Numbered from the stretch's first letter, positions 45,507 through 55,540 are shown. The stretch is DNA of 64,000 nucleotides from Pseudomonas sp. B28(2017) (GCF_002113025.1 NZ_NEJH01000001.1:434001-498000); one strand, 5' to 3'. Notes: generated from the sequence alone by a model not told the origin. Translations and numbers: made by a program.

Positions 45507-46935
45507 AGTGCGGATTGGCCACCGTCAACATCTGACCGGGCTTGAGTGCATGGCCGACACGCGGGTTCCAGCGCTTGAGGTGCTGCATCTCTACGTTGAA
45601 GCGCTTGGCTACGATGTACAGCGAATCGCCTTGCTGGACCTTGTACGTGGTCTGCTGTTTCTTGTTGTTTGCCGCAATCACGGTGTTGACCCGCTCGGAA
45701 CTGCGTTTACTGTTGTCCTGCATGACCAGGGTCTGGCCAGGCTTGAGATCCTTGCCGGTCATTTTGTTCCAGCGTTGCAGGTCCTTCACGTCAACGTTGT
45801 TGGCCTTGGCGATGGAACCGAGGTTGTCACCCCGTTTGACCCGGTAGGAACGCCTGGCGCTGGCGACCTGAGTGTCGTCGGCGCCTTCGAAGACCGGCTT
45901 GAGCGATTTCTTGCTGATCAACTCTTCAGGGCGCATGGTCTGCAGGCTGCTGGTCAGCAGTTGCGCCTTGGAGGTCGGCACCAGCAGGTGCTGCGGGCCG
46001 TCGATGGTGGTGCGCTGCTTGAAGGCCGGGTTGAGCTGGAACAGTTCGTCTTCGTCGATGTTGGCGACTTCAGCGACCTTGGACAGGTCCATGCGCTGGT
46101 TGATCTCGACGACCTGGAAGTAGGGTTCGTTGGCGATCGGGTTGAGGTTCACGCCGTAGGCTTCCGGTGCCATCACCACTTGCGACAGTGCCAGCAGCTT
46201 CGGCACGTAGGCCTGGGTTTCGGCCGGCAGCGGCAGGTTCCAGTAGTCGGTCGGCAGGCCGAGGCGTTCGTTGCGTTCGATGGCACGGCTGACGGTGCCT
46301 TCGCCGGCGTTGTAGGCCGCCAGGGCCAGCAACCAGTCGCCGTTGAACATGTCGTGCAGGCGGGTCAGGTAATCCATCGCGGCGGTGGTCGACGCGGTGA
46401 TGTCGCGCCGGCCATCATAGAATCGGGTTTGACGCAGGTTGAAGTAGCGCCCGGTGGAGGGGATGAATTGCCAAAGACCCACCGCGTCGGCCCGGGAGTA
46501 GGCCATCGGGTTGTAGGCACTTTCAATCACTGGCAGGAGTGCCAGTTCCAGTGGCATGTTGCGCTCTTCAAGGCGTTCGACGATGTAGTGAATGTAGAGG
46601 CTGCCACGTTCGCCGGCGTTTTCCAGGAACGATGGATTGCTGGCGAACCAAAGGCGCTGCTGCTCGATGCGCGGGTTGACGCCCAGCCCGTCCTGCAACT
46701 GGAAGCCCTGCCGCATGCGCTCCCAGACGTCCTGTGGAATCTGCGGACTGGGTTTTTCGCTCAGCCAGATCGGCTTCTGCTTGGCGCGCGCGGCGATGTT
46801 CGGCGTATGCGCCGCATCAGTCTGCGGCGCATGGCTGGAACAGCCCGCCAGGGTGGCGGACACAGCCACCGCTATGGCTTGAGCCAAGCGGGTCAATGCG
46901 TCGGAACTGATGGCTTTGCGAATAGGTGACGACAT
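45505..46935 (-). CDS. mltD: Membrane-bound lytic murein transglycosylase D
   Basis: A 476-residue lipoprotein. The lipobox is LAGC near residue 32, after a basic leader. The SLT domain (about 100-230) has the catalytic Glu in PVIESAYNP and the motifs GLWQFIPSTGR and LALAAYNAGEGTV. Two or more LysM modules follow (YRVKRGDNLGSIAKANNVD and YKVQQGDSLYIVAKRFNVE), which bind peptidoglycan. It cleaves glycan strands with formation of 1,6-anhydro ends. The start at 46935 (MSSPIRK) is preferred over an ATG eight codons earlier. It sits between npp and gloB, as in P. aeruginosa. Confidence 0.92.
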   Translation of the reverse strand: MSSPIRKAISSDALTRLAQAIAVAVSATLAGCSSHAPQTDAAHTPNIAARAKQKPIWLSEKPSPQIPQDVWERMRQGFQLQDGLGVNPRIEQQRLWFASNPSFLENAGERGSLYIHYIVERLEERNMPLELALLPVIESAYNPMAYSRADAVGLWQFIPSTGRYFNLRQTRFYDGRRDITASTTAAMDYLTRLHDMFNGDWLLALAAYNAGEGTVSRAIERNERLGLPTDYWNLPLPAETQAYVPKLLALSQVVMAPEAYGVNLNPIANEPYFQVVEINQRMDLSKVAEVANIDEDELFQLNPAFKQRTTIDGPQHLLVPTSKAQLLTSSLQTMRPEELISKKSLKPVFEGADDTQVASARRSYRVKRGDNLGSIAKANNVDVKDLQRWNKMTGKDLKPGQTLVMQDNSKRSSERVNTVIAANNKKQQTTYKVQQGDSLYIVAKRFNVEMQHLKRWNPRVGHALKPGQMLTVANPH

Positions 46936-47034
46936 TGGCTGGAAGTAAGTTCCGGGCAAAAATGTCGGGCGATTCTAGGAAGCGCACCCTGCGCGGTCAA
47001 CCTTTCAGAATTGTTGCAATCTTTTGAGATCCCT

Positions 47035-47802
47035 TTAGAACGTGTCTTTCCAAGCTCGAAGAGCAGCAAAAACCATATCGGGCGCCGAGTTATCGGTGCC
47101 GGTCCGTTCGTCCGCTTTTTCTTTAACGGATGTTTCGCCGGAGCGCAAAAACGGGTTTGTGAGCTTTTCCAGTGCCAGTGTCGACGGCAGCGTCATGATC
47201 CCGGACTCCCGTTGGCGGGTGACTTTGGCCAGGCGCTCGGCGGTTTTCGGATTGTCCGGTTCGACGGCCGCCGCAAACTTCAGGTTGCTGAGGGTGTATT
47301 CGTGGGTGCAGTAGACCAGCGTGTCTTCCGGCAACGCCGCGAGGCGTGTCAGCGAGTGGTACATTTGTTGTGGCGTGCCTTCGAACAACCGCCCGCAGCC
47401 AGCGGCAAACAAGGTGTCGCCGCAGAACAGCAACCCGTGATGGTAATAGGCGATATGCCCCAGGGTGTGACCAGGGACCGCGAAGACGTCGAAGTCCCAG
47501 CCGAGTACGCTGACCTTGTCGTTGTCATTGAGCGCGACGTCCCGCGCCGGGATCTTTTCGCTGGCCGGACCATAGACTTTCGCGTTTGTCGCTTTCTTGA
47601 GCAATTCGACGCCGCCGACGTGGTCATGATGGTGGTGAGTGATCAAAATATCACTCAGTACCCAATCCGGATTGGCCGAGAGCCAGGCTTGTACCGGGGC
47701 GGCATCACCCGGGTCGACCACCGCGCAGCGTTTGCTGCCGTGGTCTTGTAACAACCAGATGTAGTTGTCGGTGAAGGCGGGCAGGGCAGTGATCTGTATC
47801 AT
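47035..47802 (-). CDS. gloB: Hydroxyacylglutathione hydrolase (glyoxalase II)
   Basis: A 255-residue metallo-beta-lactamase-fold enzyme that hydrolyses S-lactoylglutathione to D-lactate and glutathione. The binuclear metal motif is [10 protein letters not shown] (about 53-62), and further ligands are in VPGHTLGHI and [13 protein letters not shown]. The C-terminal glutathione-binding region is shorter than in plants but typical of bacteria. It is divergent from the methyltransferase gene, 65 bp apart. Start ATG 47802 gives the standard [10 protein letters not shown] opening. Confidence 0.94.
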   Translation of the reverse strand: MIQITALPAFTDNYIWLLQDHGSKRCAVVDPGDAAPVQAWLSANPDWVLSDILITHHHHDHVGGVELLKKATNAKVYGPASEKIPARDVALNDNDKVSVLGWDFDVFAVPGHTLGHIAYYHHGLLFCGDTLFAAGCGRLFEGTPQQMYHSLTRLAALPEDTLVYCTHEYTLSNLKFAAAVEPDNPKTAERLAKVTRQRESGIMTLPSTLALEKLTNPFLRSGETSVKEKADERTGTDNSAPDMVFAALRAWKDTF

Positions 47803-47867
47803 CGTCGGATTCGCCAAGCGGAAAACAATGGCGCATCTTAGAACTTCCTGGCGCGTTGGAGAATGCA

Positions 47868-48626
47868 ATGACTGATAAAGCGTTCGCACAAGCCGATCCT
47901 GACTGGCTGGCGTTGATCAGCGCGGCCCGCGAGTGGCTGGCAGGCCCGCTCGGGCAATTTCTGCTGGGCGAAGAGCGGCAGATGCTCGAAGACGAGCTCG
48001 GGCGGTTCTTTGGTGGCTATCTGGTGCATTACGGCCCCTCGGCCGAGCCCCCACCGTCAGCGCCGCAGGTTCAGCGCAATGTGCGCCTTGGCGCGCCATT
48101 ACCGGGGGTCGAGATCGTTTGTGAAGAACAGGCCTGGCCGCTGAGCGAGCATGCTGCCGATGTGGTGGTATTGCAGCATGGCCTGGATTTCTGTCTGTCG
48201 CCCCACGGTCTGCTTCGCGAGGCGGCAAGCAGCGTACGTCCCGGCGGGCATTTGCTGATCATTGGCATCAATCCCTGGAGCACTTGGGGCCTGCGGCACG
48301 TGTTTGCCCAGGATGCGCTGCGCAAGGCGCGCTGCATTTCGCCGTCACGGGTCGCGGACTGGCTGAACCTGCTGGGCTTCGCGCTGGAGAAACGCCGCTT
48401 CGGGTGCTATCGTCCGCCGCTTGCGTCACCGGCATGGCAGACCCGCCTGGCTGGTTGGGAGCGCAAGGCCGGTGACTGGCAACTGTCGGGCGGTGGCTTC
48501 TATTTATTGGTGGCGCGCAAGATCGTGGTGGGCCTGCGACCAGTCCGTCAGGAGCGGCGCGAGCCAATGGGCAAGCTGATTCCTTTGCCGATGGCCAAGG
48601 TCAACCGTCGCAACATCGAACCGTAA
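47868..48626 (+). CDS. SAM-dependent methyltransferase family protein
   Basis: A 252-residue class I methyltransferase-like protein, equivalent by position to P. aeruginosa PA1814. [44 protein letters not shown] (about 90-135) covers motifs post-I to III. The usual glycine-rich SAM loop at the start of the fold is weak. The substrate is not known. It is divergent from gloB and followed by rnhA 92 bp downstream, the standard Pseudomonas order. Confidence 0.8.
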   Translation: MTDKAFAQADPDWLALISAAREWLAGPLGQFLLGEERQMLEDELGRFFGGYLVHYGPSAEPPPSAPQVQRNVRLGAPLPGVEIVCEEQAWPLSEHAADVVVLQHGLDFCLSPHGLLREAASSVRPGGHLLIIGINPWSTWGLRHVFAQDALRKARCISPSRVADWLNLLGFALEKRRFGCYRPPLASPAWQTRLAGWERKAGDWQLSGGGFYLLVARKIVVGLRPVRQERREPMGKLIPLPMAKVNRRNIEP

Positions 48627-48718
48627 TACACACTTTTTATTTGCGGCCGGGCCTGTCCCGGCCTCGGGCGTCGTCGATCAATGATCGGCGGGCCAGCGCA
48701 CTTTCTGGATAGATTGGC

Positions 48719-49171
48719 ATGAGCGATAGCGTAGAACTGTTCACCGATGGCGCCTGCAAAGGCAACCCTGGCCCTGGCGGCTGGGGCGCACTGCTGGTGT
48801 GCAAGGGCGTTGAAAAGGAACTCTGGGGCGGCGAAGCCAATACCACCAACAACCGCATGGAGCTGATGGGCGCGATCCGTGGCCTGGAAGAGCTCAAGCG
48901 TCCCTGTGACGTGCTGCTGGTGACCGACTCCCAGTACGTGATGAAAGGCATCAACGAGTGGATGGACAACTGGAAGAAGCGCGGCTGGAAAACCGCGGCG
49001 AAGGAGCCGGTGAAAAACGCTGACCTGTGGAAGTTGCTCGACGAGCAGGTCAATCGCCACAAGGTCACCTGGAAATGGGTGCGCGGACACATTGGTCATC
49101 ACGGCAACGAACGGGCCGACCAGTTGGCCAACCGTGGCGTCGATGAAGTGCGCGGGTACAGGCAGGACTGA
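48719..49171 (+). CDS. rnhA: Ribonuclease HI
   Basis: A 150-residue RNase HI that cleaves RNA in RNA-DNA hybrids. The four acidic active-site residues are visible: Asp10 (LFTDGAC), Glu48 (NRMELMGA), Asp70 (LVTDSQYV) and Asp in NERADQLAN (about 134). A basic handle is present at about 86-96 (WKKRGWKTA). In P. aeruginosa dnaQ follows directly; here a flavin reductase gene on the other strand follows instead, so synteny breaks at this point. Confidence 0.95.
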   Translation: MSDSVELFTDGACKGNPGPGGWGALLVCKGVEKELWGGEANTTNNRMELMGAIRGLEELKRPCDVLLVTDSQYVMKGINEWMDNWKKRGWKTAAKEPVKNADLWKLLDEQVNRHKVTWKWVRGHIGHHGNERADQLANRGVDEVRGYRQD

Positions 49172-49261
49172 TTCGGGTTTGGCCTATGGACTGAGTCGCG
49201 GCCTTCGCGAGAAAGTCGGAGCGCCGCACCGCCGCCCCCACAGGTTATGTGCAAGTACGCA

Positions 49262-49924
49262 TTATTTACCCACCGGCCAAAACCGCTCCCCACCGCCCGG
49301 CGCGTCCGTCCACGCCTGCAATGAGCGTGTCGGCAAGTCGAAGTAGTCCCGCGTGCGCGCATAGCCATGCCCGCCCATGCGTCCGATTGCATCCAGTCCC
49401 AACTGATCGATGTACAGGGTTTTCGGATCAATCAGTTCGTCTCGCACATGGGCCATCAGCACTTCACCGAAGATGATTTCCCGCGACTGGCCGATGGACA
49501 GCGCCATCATCCGCCGGCACTCCAGCGCCACCGGGGCTTCGCCAATGCGCGGGCATTTGACCGTGGTGCCGGGGATGGCGGTGAGGCCGGCGGCGGTCAA
49601 TTCGTCGAAGCCGGGGGCGAAGGGCACGGCGCAGACGTTCATGGCTTCCACCAGTGCATCGCTGACGATGTTCACGGTGAATTCCTGGTTGAGCTGAATG
49701 TTGCGGGTGGTGTCCTTGGGGCTTTGGTCGCCGTAGTTTTCCACGCCCAGTGCGAGGATGGGCGGGTCGGCCGACAGCGCATTGAAGAAGCTGAACGGCG
49801 CCGCGTTGCCCCGGCCTTCGCCGTCGACGGTGGTGACCAGGGCAATCGGCCGCGGCACGACGCTGCCGATCAGAATCTTGTATTTGTCCCGTGGGCTCAG
49901 TTGGCTGAAGTCGAAGCTTTGCAT
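49262..49924 (-). CDS. Flavin reductase-like (FMN-binding split barrel) protein
   Basis: A 220-residue FMN-binding protein of the flavin-reductase/DIM6-NTAB group. The pattern GSVVPRPIALVTTVDGEGRGNAAPFSFFNALSADPP (about 21-56) is the family signature. Such enzymes reduce FMN with NAD(P)H for a partner monooxygenase, or act directly on small substrates. It lies 12 bp downstream of an amidohydrolase gene and ends the accessory operon 52617-49262. No partner monooxygenase was seen here, so the physiological acceptor is open. Confidence 0.82.
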   Translation of the reverse strand: MQSFDFSQLSPRDKYKILIGSVVPRPIALVTTVDGEGRGNAAPFSFFNALSADPPILALGVENYGDQSPKDTTRNIQLNQEFTVNIVSDALVEAMNVCAVPFAPGFDELTAAGLTAIPGTTVKCPRIGEAPVALECRRMMALSIGQSREIIFGEVLMAHVRDELIDPKTLYIDQLGLDAIGRMGGHGYARTRDYFDLPTRSLQAWTDAPGGGERFWPVGK

Positions 49925-49936
49925 GGGCAGAATTCT

Positions 49937-51424
49937 CTAAAAAAGGGGATCGATGGCGCTCAGTGGCGCCTGTGTGCTGTAGTCGTCGGCGAACGGGATG
50001 GCTGGCCGGAAGAGGCTTTTCCAGTCCGGTTGGCCAAAGGCCCGGTCGCTGTGGCTGCGCATCAGTTTTTCGAATTGCCGTTGGGCCTGGCGTTGCAGGG
50101 CGCAGTAGTCGACGCCCTTGACCTGGCCGTCCTGCATCACGCAACGGCCATCGATATAGCTGGCGATGCAGTCGTCACCGCGACCGGCCAGCAGAAGGTT
50201 CTTCAGCGGATCGAATAACGGCCCCAGGTGCATTCCGCGCAGGTTGAACACGGTGATGTCGGCCTTGCACCCCGGCGCCAGCCGCCCGAGATCGTCGCGG
50301 CCCAAAGCCGTGGCGCCGCCAAGTGTCGCGGCGTTGTACAGATCCAGTGTGCTGGTCAGGTCATTACCGCCCTCCATCAGGCGGGCGATGTTCAAGCCCT
50401 GGCGCATGTTGTCCAGCAAGTCCGCCGGCCAGGTGTCGGTGCCCAGGGCGAAGTTGATGCCCTTGGCCCGATAGCGTCCGAACGAGTTCAGCGCCTCGCC
50501 ATCGCGGGCGAACACCACCGGGCAATGCACCAGACTGGCGCCGCCGTCCACGACTCGCTGCAAGTCGTCATCACCTTGGGTGTAGATGCCGTGGGGCAGC
50601 AGGCTGCGTGGGTTCATAAGCCCAAGCTGCTGCAACCAGCCCAACGGCGAAGCACCGCGCAGTTGCTCGACCATTGCCACTTCGCCCAGGCCCTGACAGC
50701 AATGCAAACGCATCGGTGCGTTCAACTCGCGGCTCAGCGCAGCGGTGCGTTGCAACAGCGCCGGGGTGCAAGTCTGGATGCGGTCCGGCAGTAGCGCCCC
50801 GCGAATCAGGCCGTCATTCGCGCCGTCGAAATCGCGGAAAAACCGTTCAGCCGCATCCAGCCCCGCCATACCCCGGACTTCGTCCCAGTGGTGGGCCAGC
50901 GTACCGTCGGCCTGCCAGTAACTGATGCCGCTCATGTAGCAGGGGCCGAGGTAAGTGCGCAGCCCCGACTCGGCCGCCACATCGGCTACCGCCGCAAACT
51001 CATTGTAGGTTTCGGCCCACTCGCGGTAATACATCGAGGTGATCGGCATGGCCGTGGTGATGCCGTTGCGGATCAGTTGCGTGAAGGCGTAGCGGTATTT
51101 GAAGACTTCTTCTTCGGGGCTGTAACTTTCCCGCGATCCACGCGCCAGATACTGCGCCGACCACATCCGGCCCATGTCGCGCTCGTCACCGTTGTCCAGG
51201 GTCAGCACCGTGGAATCGAGGTCGCCGAGGGCATCCAGATCGATGAAGCCGGGGCCGATCAGCGCATTGCCGTAATCAACCCACTGATCTACCGGGCCCG
51301 GATAATTGCGCCCGACAAACTCAATGCGCGAGCCTGCGAACACCACTTCGCCGTCGCGCCACAGCACATGCTGCGTGCCGTCGAAGCCGACCACGCAACT
51401 GGCCCGCAAGCCGATGCGCTTCAC
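49937..51424 (-). CDS. Amidohydrolase family protein (chlorohydrolase/TrzN-like)
   Basis: A 495-residue metal-dependent hydrolase. The later metal and catalytic residues are seen as MRLHCCQGLGEV (about 248-259), LLPHGIYTQGDDD with an intact His, and NFALGTDTWPADL with the catalytic Asp. The first H-x-H motif is replaced by GPGFIDLDALGDLDS, where the usual FIDxHxH has DLDAL, so the first metal site looks altered. Members act on deaminatable N-rings or chlorinated triazines. The start is GTG 51424, overlapping the stop of the upstream amidohydrolase (GTGA). Substrate unknown. Confidence 0.8.
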   Translation of the reverse strand: MKRIGLRASCVVGFDGTQHVLWRDGEVVFAGSRIEFVGRNYPGPVDQWVDYGNALIGPGFIDLDALGDLDSTVLTLDNGDERDMGRMWSAQYLARGSRESYSPEEEVFKYRYAFTQLIRNGITTAMPITSMYYREWAETYNEFAAVADVAAESGLRTYLGPCYMSGISYWQADGTLAHHWDEVRGMAGLDAAERFFRDFDGANDGLIRGALLPDRIQTCTPALLQRTAALSRELNAPMRLHCCQGLGEVAMVEQLRGASPLGWLQQLGLMNPRSLLPHGIYTQGDDDLQRVVDGGASLVHCPVVFARDGEALNSFGRYRAKGINFALGTDTWPADLLDNMRQGLNIARLMEGGNDLTSTLDLYNAATLGGATALGRDDLGRLAPGCKADITVFNLRGMHLGPLFDPLKNLLLAGRGDDCIASYIDGRCVMQDGQVKGVDYCALQRQAQRQFEKLMRSHSDRAFGQPDWKSLFRPAIPFADDYSTQAPLSAIDPLF

Positions 51425-52617
51425 AGACGGCTTTCCAGCAAGCGGCCACCCGCAGCAATCAACTGACCCGCGCGATAGACCTGACGCAGCGGCCGCGAAA
51501 CCACCGCTTCGCCCAGTGTTTGCACCGGCATCAGCAGGAAATCCGCCGGCTGGCCTATCGCCAGGCGATTGGCTTCGCAACCCAGTGCCTGGGCACCATT
51601 GACGGTTGCGGCTTCGAATGCCGCCGCCAGTTCTGCGTCCTTGCCCAGGTCGAAGCGGAACGCCAGTAGCATCGCCCGTTCCAGCATGTCGCCGTTGCCC
51701 ATGGGCGACCAGGCATCACGAATGCCGTCGGAGCCCAGGCACAGGTTCACGCCGGTTTCGCGCAGGGCCAGGAACGGCGGCACCGCGCAATCGGCCGGGG
51801 CCGAACTCATCAGCGAAATACCCAGTGTCGCCAGACGCTCGGCCACCGGTTTGACCTGGCTCCACGGCAACATCCCCAGGCAGTACGCATGGCTGATCAT
51901 CACCCGGCCCTGGCGAGCGAAGCGCTCGGTGTAGTCGGCGATCAGCGCGATCTGCCACAGACCCAGTTCACCCTTGTCGTGCAGGTGGATATCGATGCCA
52001 CGGTCGAATTCGCTGGCCAGGCTGAACACGAAATCCAGTTGCGCAACCGGATCGTTATCGATGCCGCACGGATCCAGTCCGCCGACGTTCTCCACGCCCA
52101 GGGCCATGGCTTCGCGCATCAGTTCGGCGGTGCCGGGGCGACTGATCAGGCCGGTTTGCGGGAACACCACCAGTTGCAGGTCGATCAGGTCGCGGTATTG
52201 TTCGCGCAGTTGCTGCATGGCCTCGACATGTCGCAGGCCGAACTCCGGGTCGATATCGACGTGGCAACGCATGGTCAGCGAGCCACGGGCGATGCAGTTT
52301 TCCAGCAGGGCCCCGGCCCGTTGGGCAATCGGTGTGGTGACTTCGCGCAGGATGCGCCGTTCGTTGGCAATGTAGTCCTTGAGGGTCGGGCCAGCGCTGT
52401 TGGGACGCCATGGCTGGCCCCAGAGGGTTTTGTCCAGGTGCACGTGGCTTTCCACCAGTGCGGGAGTGAGCAGCTGGTTATGGCCGTCGATGTCGGTGGC
52501 CAGCAGTTCGGTGGTCGATGCAGGGCGACGCTGGGTGAACCGTCCGTTCTCGATCAGCAGGTCTTCGGCGGAGGCGCCGTAGGGGCGCACATTGCGTAGC
52601 CAGCGGGGGTGGGTCAT
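51421..52617 (-). CDS. Amidohydrolase family protein (cytosine deaminase-like)
   Basis: A 398-residue cytosine deaminase/N-isopropylammelide hydrolase-like protein. LTPALVESHVHLDKTLWG (about 51-68) has the H-x-H first metal motif, HLHDKGELGLWQ (about 211-222) the next His, VMISHAYCLG a further His, and LCLGSDGIRDAW the metal-binding Asp. It should deaminate or hydrolyse a ring or amide nitrogen. With the overlapping second amidohydrolase it could act in two successive steps on an imported compound. It begins the operon closest to the ABC binding-protein gene, after a REP pair. Confidence 0.83.
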   Translation of the reverse strand: MTHPRWLRNVRPYGASAEDLLIENGRFTQRRPASTTELLATDIDGHNQLLTPALVESHVHLDKTLWGQPWRPNSAGPTLKDYIANERRILREVTTPIAQRAGALLENCIARGSLTMRCHVDIDPEFGLRHVEAMQQLREQYRDLIDLQLVVFPQTGLISRPGTAELMREAMALGVENVGGLDPCGIDNDPVAQLDFVFSLASEFDRGIDIHLHDKGELGLWQIALIADYTERFARQGRVMISHAYCLGMLPWSQVKPVAERLATLGISLMSSAPADCAVPPFLALRETGVNLCLGSDGIRDAWSPMGNGDMLERAMLLAFRFDLGKDAELAAAFEAATVNGAQALGCEANRLAIGQPADFLLMPVQTLGEAVVSRPLRQVYRAGQLIAAGGRLLESRL

Positions 52618-52652
52618 ACATACCTCAAGTTGGTGTTGTGTGGGAGGGCCTC

Positions 52653-52718
52653 ATCGCGAGCAGGTTCGCTCCCACAGGGGGACGCATTTCAAGTGTGGGA
52701 GCGAGCCTGCTCGCGATG
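52653..52718. repeat. REP pair (REPIN)
   Basis: CATCGCGAGCAGGTTCGCTC (from about 52652) and GTGGGAGCGAGCCTGCTCGC from 52695 are inverted REP sequences with the CGCGATG variant ending. They separate the amidohydrolase and binding-protein genes. Confidence 0.85.
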
Positions 52719-52737
52719 CAGACGACTCGGTTTCAGA

Positions 52738-53820
52738 TCAGCCCTTGAGCTTCGCCCAGATCCGGTCCTGCAGTTCCCGCGCCTTGTTGCTGCACTCTTT
52801 CTCAGGGCGCAGTCGCGAGGCGAATTCGTCGGGCATGTTGATGGCGTCCATGACTCGCCATTTGGCGTCGATCAACTTGTCGCTCTGGATGCCGTTGGCG
52901 TAGGCGATGGCGTTGGACACGGCGGCGGCGTTTTCCGGTTTCATCATCCAGTCGATGAAAATCTTCGCGTTGCCGGGGTGTGGCGCGCTTTTCGGTACGG
53001 CAAAGTTGTCCTGGAACATTGCCAGGCCTTCCTTCGGATACACGTATTTGATCGTGCTCTTCTGCAGGGTGGCTCGCGCTGTAGAGCCGTTCCAGTTCTG
53101 CATCATGATCACTTCACCGGAGGCCATGCGGTCGACGGTGTTGTCCGAGCTGTACATCTTCAGGAACGGTTTCTGTTTTTGCAGCAGTTCGAGGATGCGC
53201 TTGGCGTCCTGCGGGTTTTCGCTGCATTCGTCGACATTCAGGTAGTGGCTGGCGGCGTTGATCACGCTGCTGGAGGTGTCGAGGGCGGCGAGTTGGCCTT
53301 GCAGCTCCTTGCGCGGCTCGAAGAACTCTTTCCACGACTCGTCGAGTTTGCCGCCGGGCACCCGGGCGCTGTCATAGGAGAACCCGGTGGTGCCCCACAG
53401 GTACGGTGCCGAGAACTTGCGGCCGGGGTCGAAGCCTGGGTCGCGGAACGCCGGTTTGACGTACTGGAAGTTGGGCAGGGTCGAGGCGTCGATTTCCAGT
53501 AGCAGGTCCTGGTTGATCAGGGTGCGCATGATCGATTGCGACGGCACGATCACGTCATAGGCCGCGCCGCCGGCCTGCAACTTGGCCAGCAGGGTTTCGT
53601 TGCTGTCGTAGCCGTCCATGGTGACCTTGATGCCGGTCTCCTTTTCGAACTTGGCCAGCAGATCGACCGGGTAGTAGTCGGTCCAATTATAGAAGAACAG
53701 CTCCTTGGGCTCGGCGGCCTGGGCGCTGAGCGTCGTGAACGCGGTGAAGCAACTCAAGGCCAGACCGGCAACGGCGAAACTGGCAGCAGCGAAACGGGGG
53801 CTTTTCACTTTCTTGCTCAT
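52738..53820 (-). CDS. Polyamine/opine-type ABC transporter substrate-binding protein
   Basis: A 360-residue PotD-like binding protein. The signal peptide is about 1-36 (LSAQAAEPK). ELFFYNWTDYYPVDLLAKFEKETGIKV is the PotD/F start signature, and MMQNWNGSTARATLQ and PKEGLAMFQDNFAVPKSAPHP line the cleft region. It belongs to the transporter encoded by the next three genes. The ATG at 53820 is chosen over a TTG one codon earlier. The ligand is probably an amine or amino-acid derivative; association with amidohydrolases suggests an N-containing compound. Confidence 0.86.
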   Translation of the reverse strand: MSKKVKSPRFAAASFAVAGLALSCFTAFTTLSAQAAEPKELFFYNWTDYYPVDLLAKFEKETGIKVTMDGYDSNETLLAKLQAGGAAYDVIVPSQSIMRTLINQDLLLEIDASTLPNFQYVKPAFRDPGFDPGRKFSAPYLWGTTGFSYDSARVPGGKLDESWKEFFEPRKELQGQLAALDTSSSVINAASHYLNVDECSENPQDAKRILELLQKQKPFLKMYSSDNTVDRMASGEVIMMQNWNGSTARATLQKSTIKYVYPKEGLAMFQDNFAVPKSAPHPGNAKIFIDWMMKPENAAAVSNAIAYANGIQSDKLIDAKWRVMDAINMPDEFASRLRPEKECSNKARELQDRIWAKLKG

Positions 53821-53837
53821 CAAAGTAGTCTCCAGGC

Positions 53838-54626
53838 TTATTGTTGTTTACCGCGCTGTCCCAGCCAGAAGGCCAGCACCACCAGCACGATGGATATCAC
53901 CAGCATCAGGGTCGAGATCGCGTTGATCTCCGGCGTCACGCCGGCCTTGATGGCTGAGAAGATGTACACCGGCAAGGTCGTCGAACCCGGCCCGGCGACG
54001 AAGAAGGTCATGATGAAATCGTCGAGGCTGACCACGAACGCCAGCACCGAGCCGGACAGCACCGCCGGCCACAGCAACGGCAAGGTCACCCGGCGAAACA
54101 CCTGCCAGGGGTTGGCGTACAGGTCGTTCGCCGCTTCCAGCAGGCTCTTGTCCAGGTCATTGAGCCGCGCACGGATCGGCAGGTAGGCAAAGGGAATGCA
54201 GAAGCCGATGTGGGCGATGATCACCGTCAGCAAACCGAGCTTGATCCCCAGTGCCATGAACAGCAGCAGGGTGGCCACGGCGGTGACGATCTCCGGCAGG
54301 ATCAGCGGCAGGTTGATCCCGCCCTCGACCATTTTCTGTCCGTAGAACGGCCGGTAAGTCGCCAGTGCCGCGAGCAAGGCAATCGCCGTGGCGCACACCG
54401 TGGCGATACTGGCGACGATGATCGAGTTCAGCGCGGCGGTCTGGATCGACGGGTTGGCCAGGATGCGCCCGTACCAGTCCAGCGAGAACTCGGTCCACAC
54501 CGTCGCCGAGCGGTTGGCGTTGAAGCTGTAGACGATCAACACGAAAATCGGCAGGTACAGATAGGCCAGCATCAACAGGCTGACTTCACGGGTCAGCGGC
54601 AGTTTTTTCAGGTGCAGGGCGATCAT
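53838..54626 (-). CDS. ABC transporter permease (PotC type)
   Basis: A 262-residue inner-membrane permease with about six helices. The EAA loop is seen in LEAANDLYANPWQVFRRVTLPLLWPAVLSG (about 160-190). It pairs with the PotB-type permease encoded upstream, whose stop overlaps its start (ATGA). It belongs to the polyamine/opine uptake system 56627-52738. Confidence 0.88.
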   Translation of the reverse strand: MIALHLKKLPLTREVSLLMLAYLYLPIFVLIVYSFNANRSATVWTEFSLDWYGRILANPSIQTAALNSIIVASIATVCATAIALLAALATYRPFYGQKMVEGGINLPLILPEIVTAVATLLLFMALGIKLGLLTVIIAHIGFCIPFAYLPIRARLNDLDKSLLEAANDLYANPWQVFRRVTLPLLWPAVLSGSVLAFVVSLDDFIMTFFVAGPGSTTLPVYIFSAIKAGVTPEINAISTLMLVISIVLVVLAFWLGQRGKQQ

Positions 54627-55540
54627 GCTTGGGCTCCCCGACGCAGGGTCTTGGCGGCATTGCGGCTATAGAGGGCGTAGAGCACCAGGGACAGCAACAT
54701 GATCCCCAGCAACAGGAACGACAGCGAGCTGCCCAGCGGCCAGTTGCGCGCGGTGCCGAACTGCTGCTGGATCAGGTTGCCGATCATCAGCGTCTTGCCG
54801 CCGCCGAGGATCGCCGGGGTAATGAAGGCGCCCAGGCTTGGCACGAACACCAGCAATGCACCGGCAATCACCCCCGGCATCGACAGCGGCAGGATGATCC
54901 GGCGCAATGCGTGCCAGCGGTTGGCGCCCAGGTCATAGGCTGCCTCCACCAGGCGCCAGTCGAGTTTTTCCAGGGTCGAATAGATCGGCAGAATCATGAA
55001 CGGCAGGAAGCTGTAGACCAGCCCGACGCTGACCGCGAAGTCGTTGTAGAGCAGGGTGATGCCGCCGGCCTGTGGCAACAGCGCGTTGAGACTCTGGGCC
55101 ACCCAGCCCTGTTCGCGCAGGATGATCAGCCACGCGTAGTTGCGGATCAGCAGATTGGTCCAGAACGGGATGGTGATCAGCAACACCATCAGGTTGCGCC
55201 GACGGGGCGTGAGGCTCGACATCCACAGCGCCACCGGGAAGCCGAACAGGAAACACAGGACCGTGGTGCCGCCGGCCTGGAACACCGAACGGATCAGTGC
55301 CTGGGCATAGACCCAGTTCAGTTCCAGTTCACCGTCGAAACCTTCCTGGAAGAACAACTGCACATAACTTTGCAATTGCCAGTTGGCCTGCCAGTCGACG
55401 CCACCATAGACGTTGCGTGGCAACAGGCTGATGTAGCCCATGATGCCCAGCGGAATGGCGATCAGGGACAGCAGGGTCAGGACGACCGGGCTGAGCAACA
55501 GCGCACGGTTCAGGGCCGGAGAAGTGCTGCTGACGCTCAT
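54623..55540 (-). CDS. ABC transporter permease (PotB type)
   Basis: A 305-residue permease with about six helices. The EAA loop appears as VEAAYDLGANRWHALRRIILPLSMPGVIAG (about 199-229). The gene starts 1 bp after the ATPase gene stop and overlaps the PotC-type gene. It forms the membrane channel of the same transporter. Confidence 0.88.
   Translation of the reverse strand: MSVSSTSPALNRALLLSPVVLTLLSLIAIPLGIMGYISLLPRNVYGGVDWQANWQLQSYVQLFFQEGFDGELELNWVYAQALIRSVFQAGGTTVLCFLFGFPVALWMSSLTPRRRNLMVLLITIPFWTNLLIRNYAWLIILREQGWVAQSLNALLPQAGGITLLYNDFAVSVGLVYSFLPFMILPIYSTLEKLDWRLVEAAYDLGANRWHALRRIILPLSMPGVIAGALLVFVPSLGAFITPAILGGGKTLMIGNLIQQQFGTARNWPLGSSLSFLLLGIMLLSLVLYALYSRNAAKTLRRGAQA

Noticed and set aside
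49181..49250. A REP-like sequence after rnhA (CTTCGCGAGAAAGTCGGAGCG with CCCCCACAGG).
   Set aside because: Too degenerate to call a REP confidently; mentioned only as context for the synteny break.
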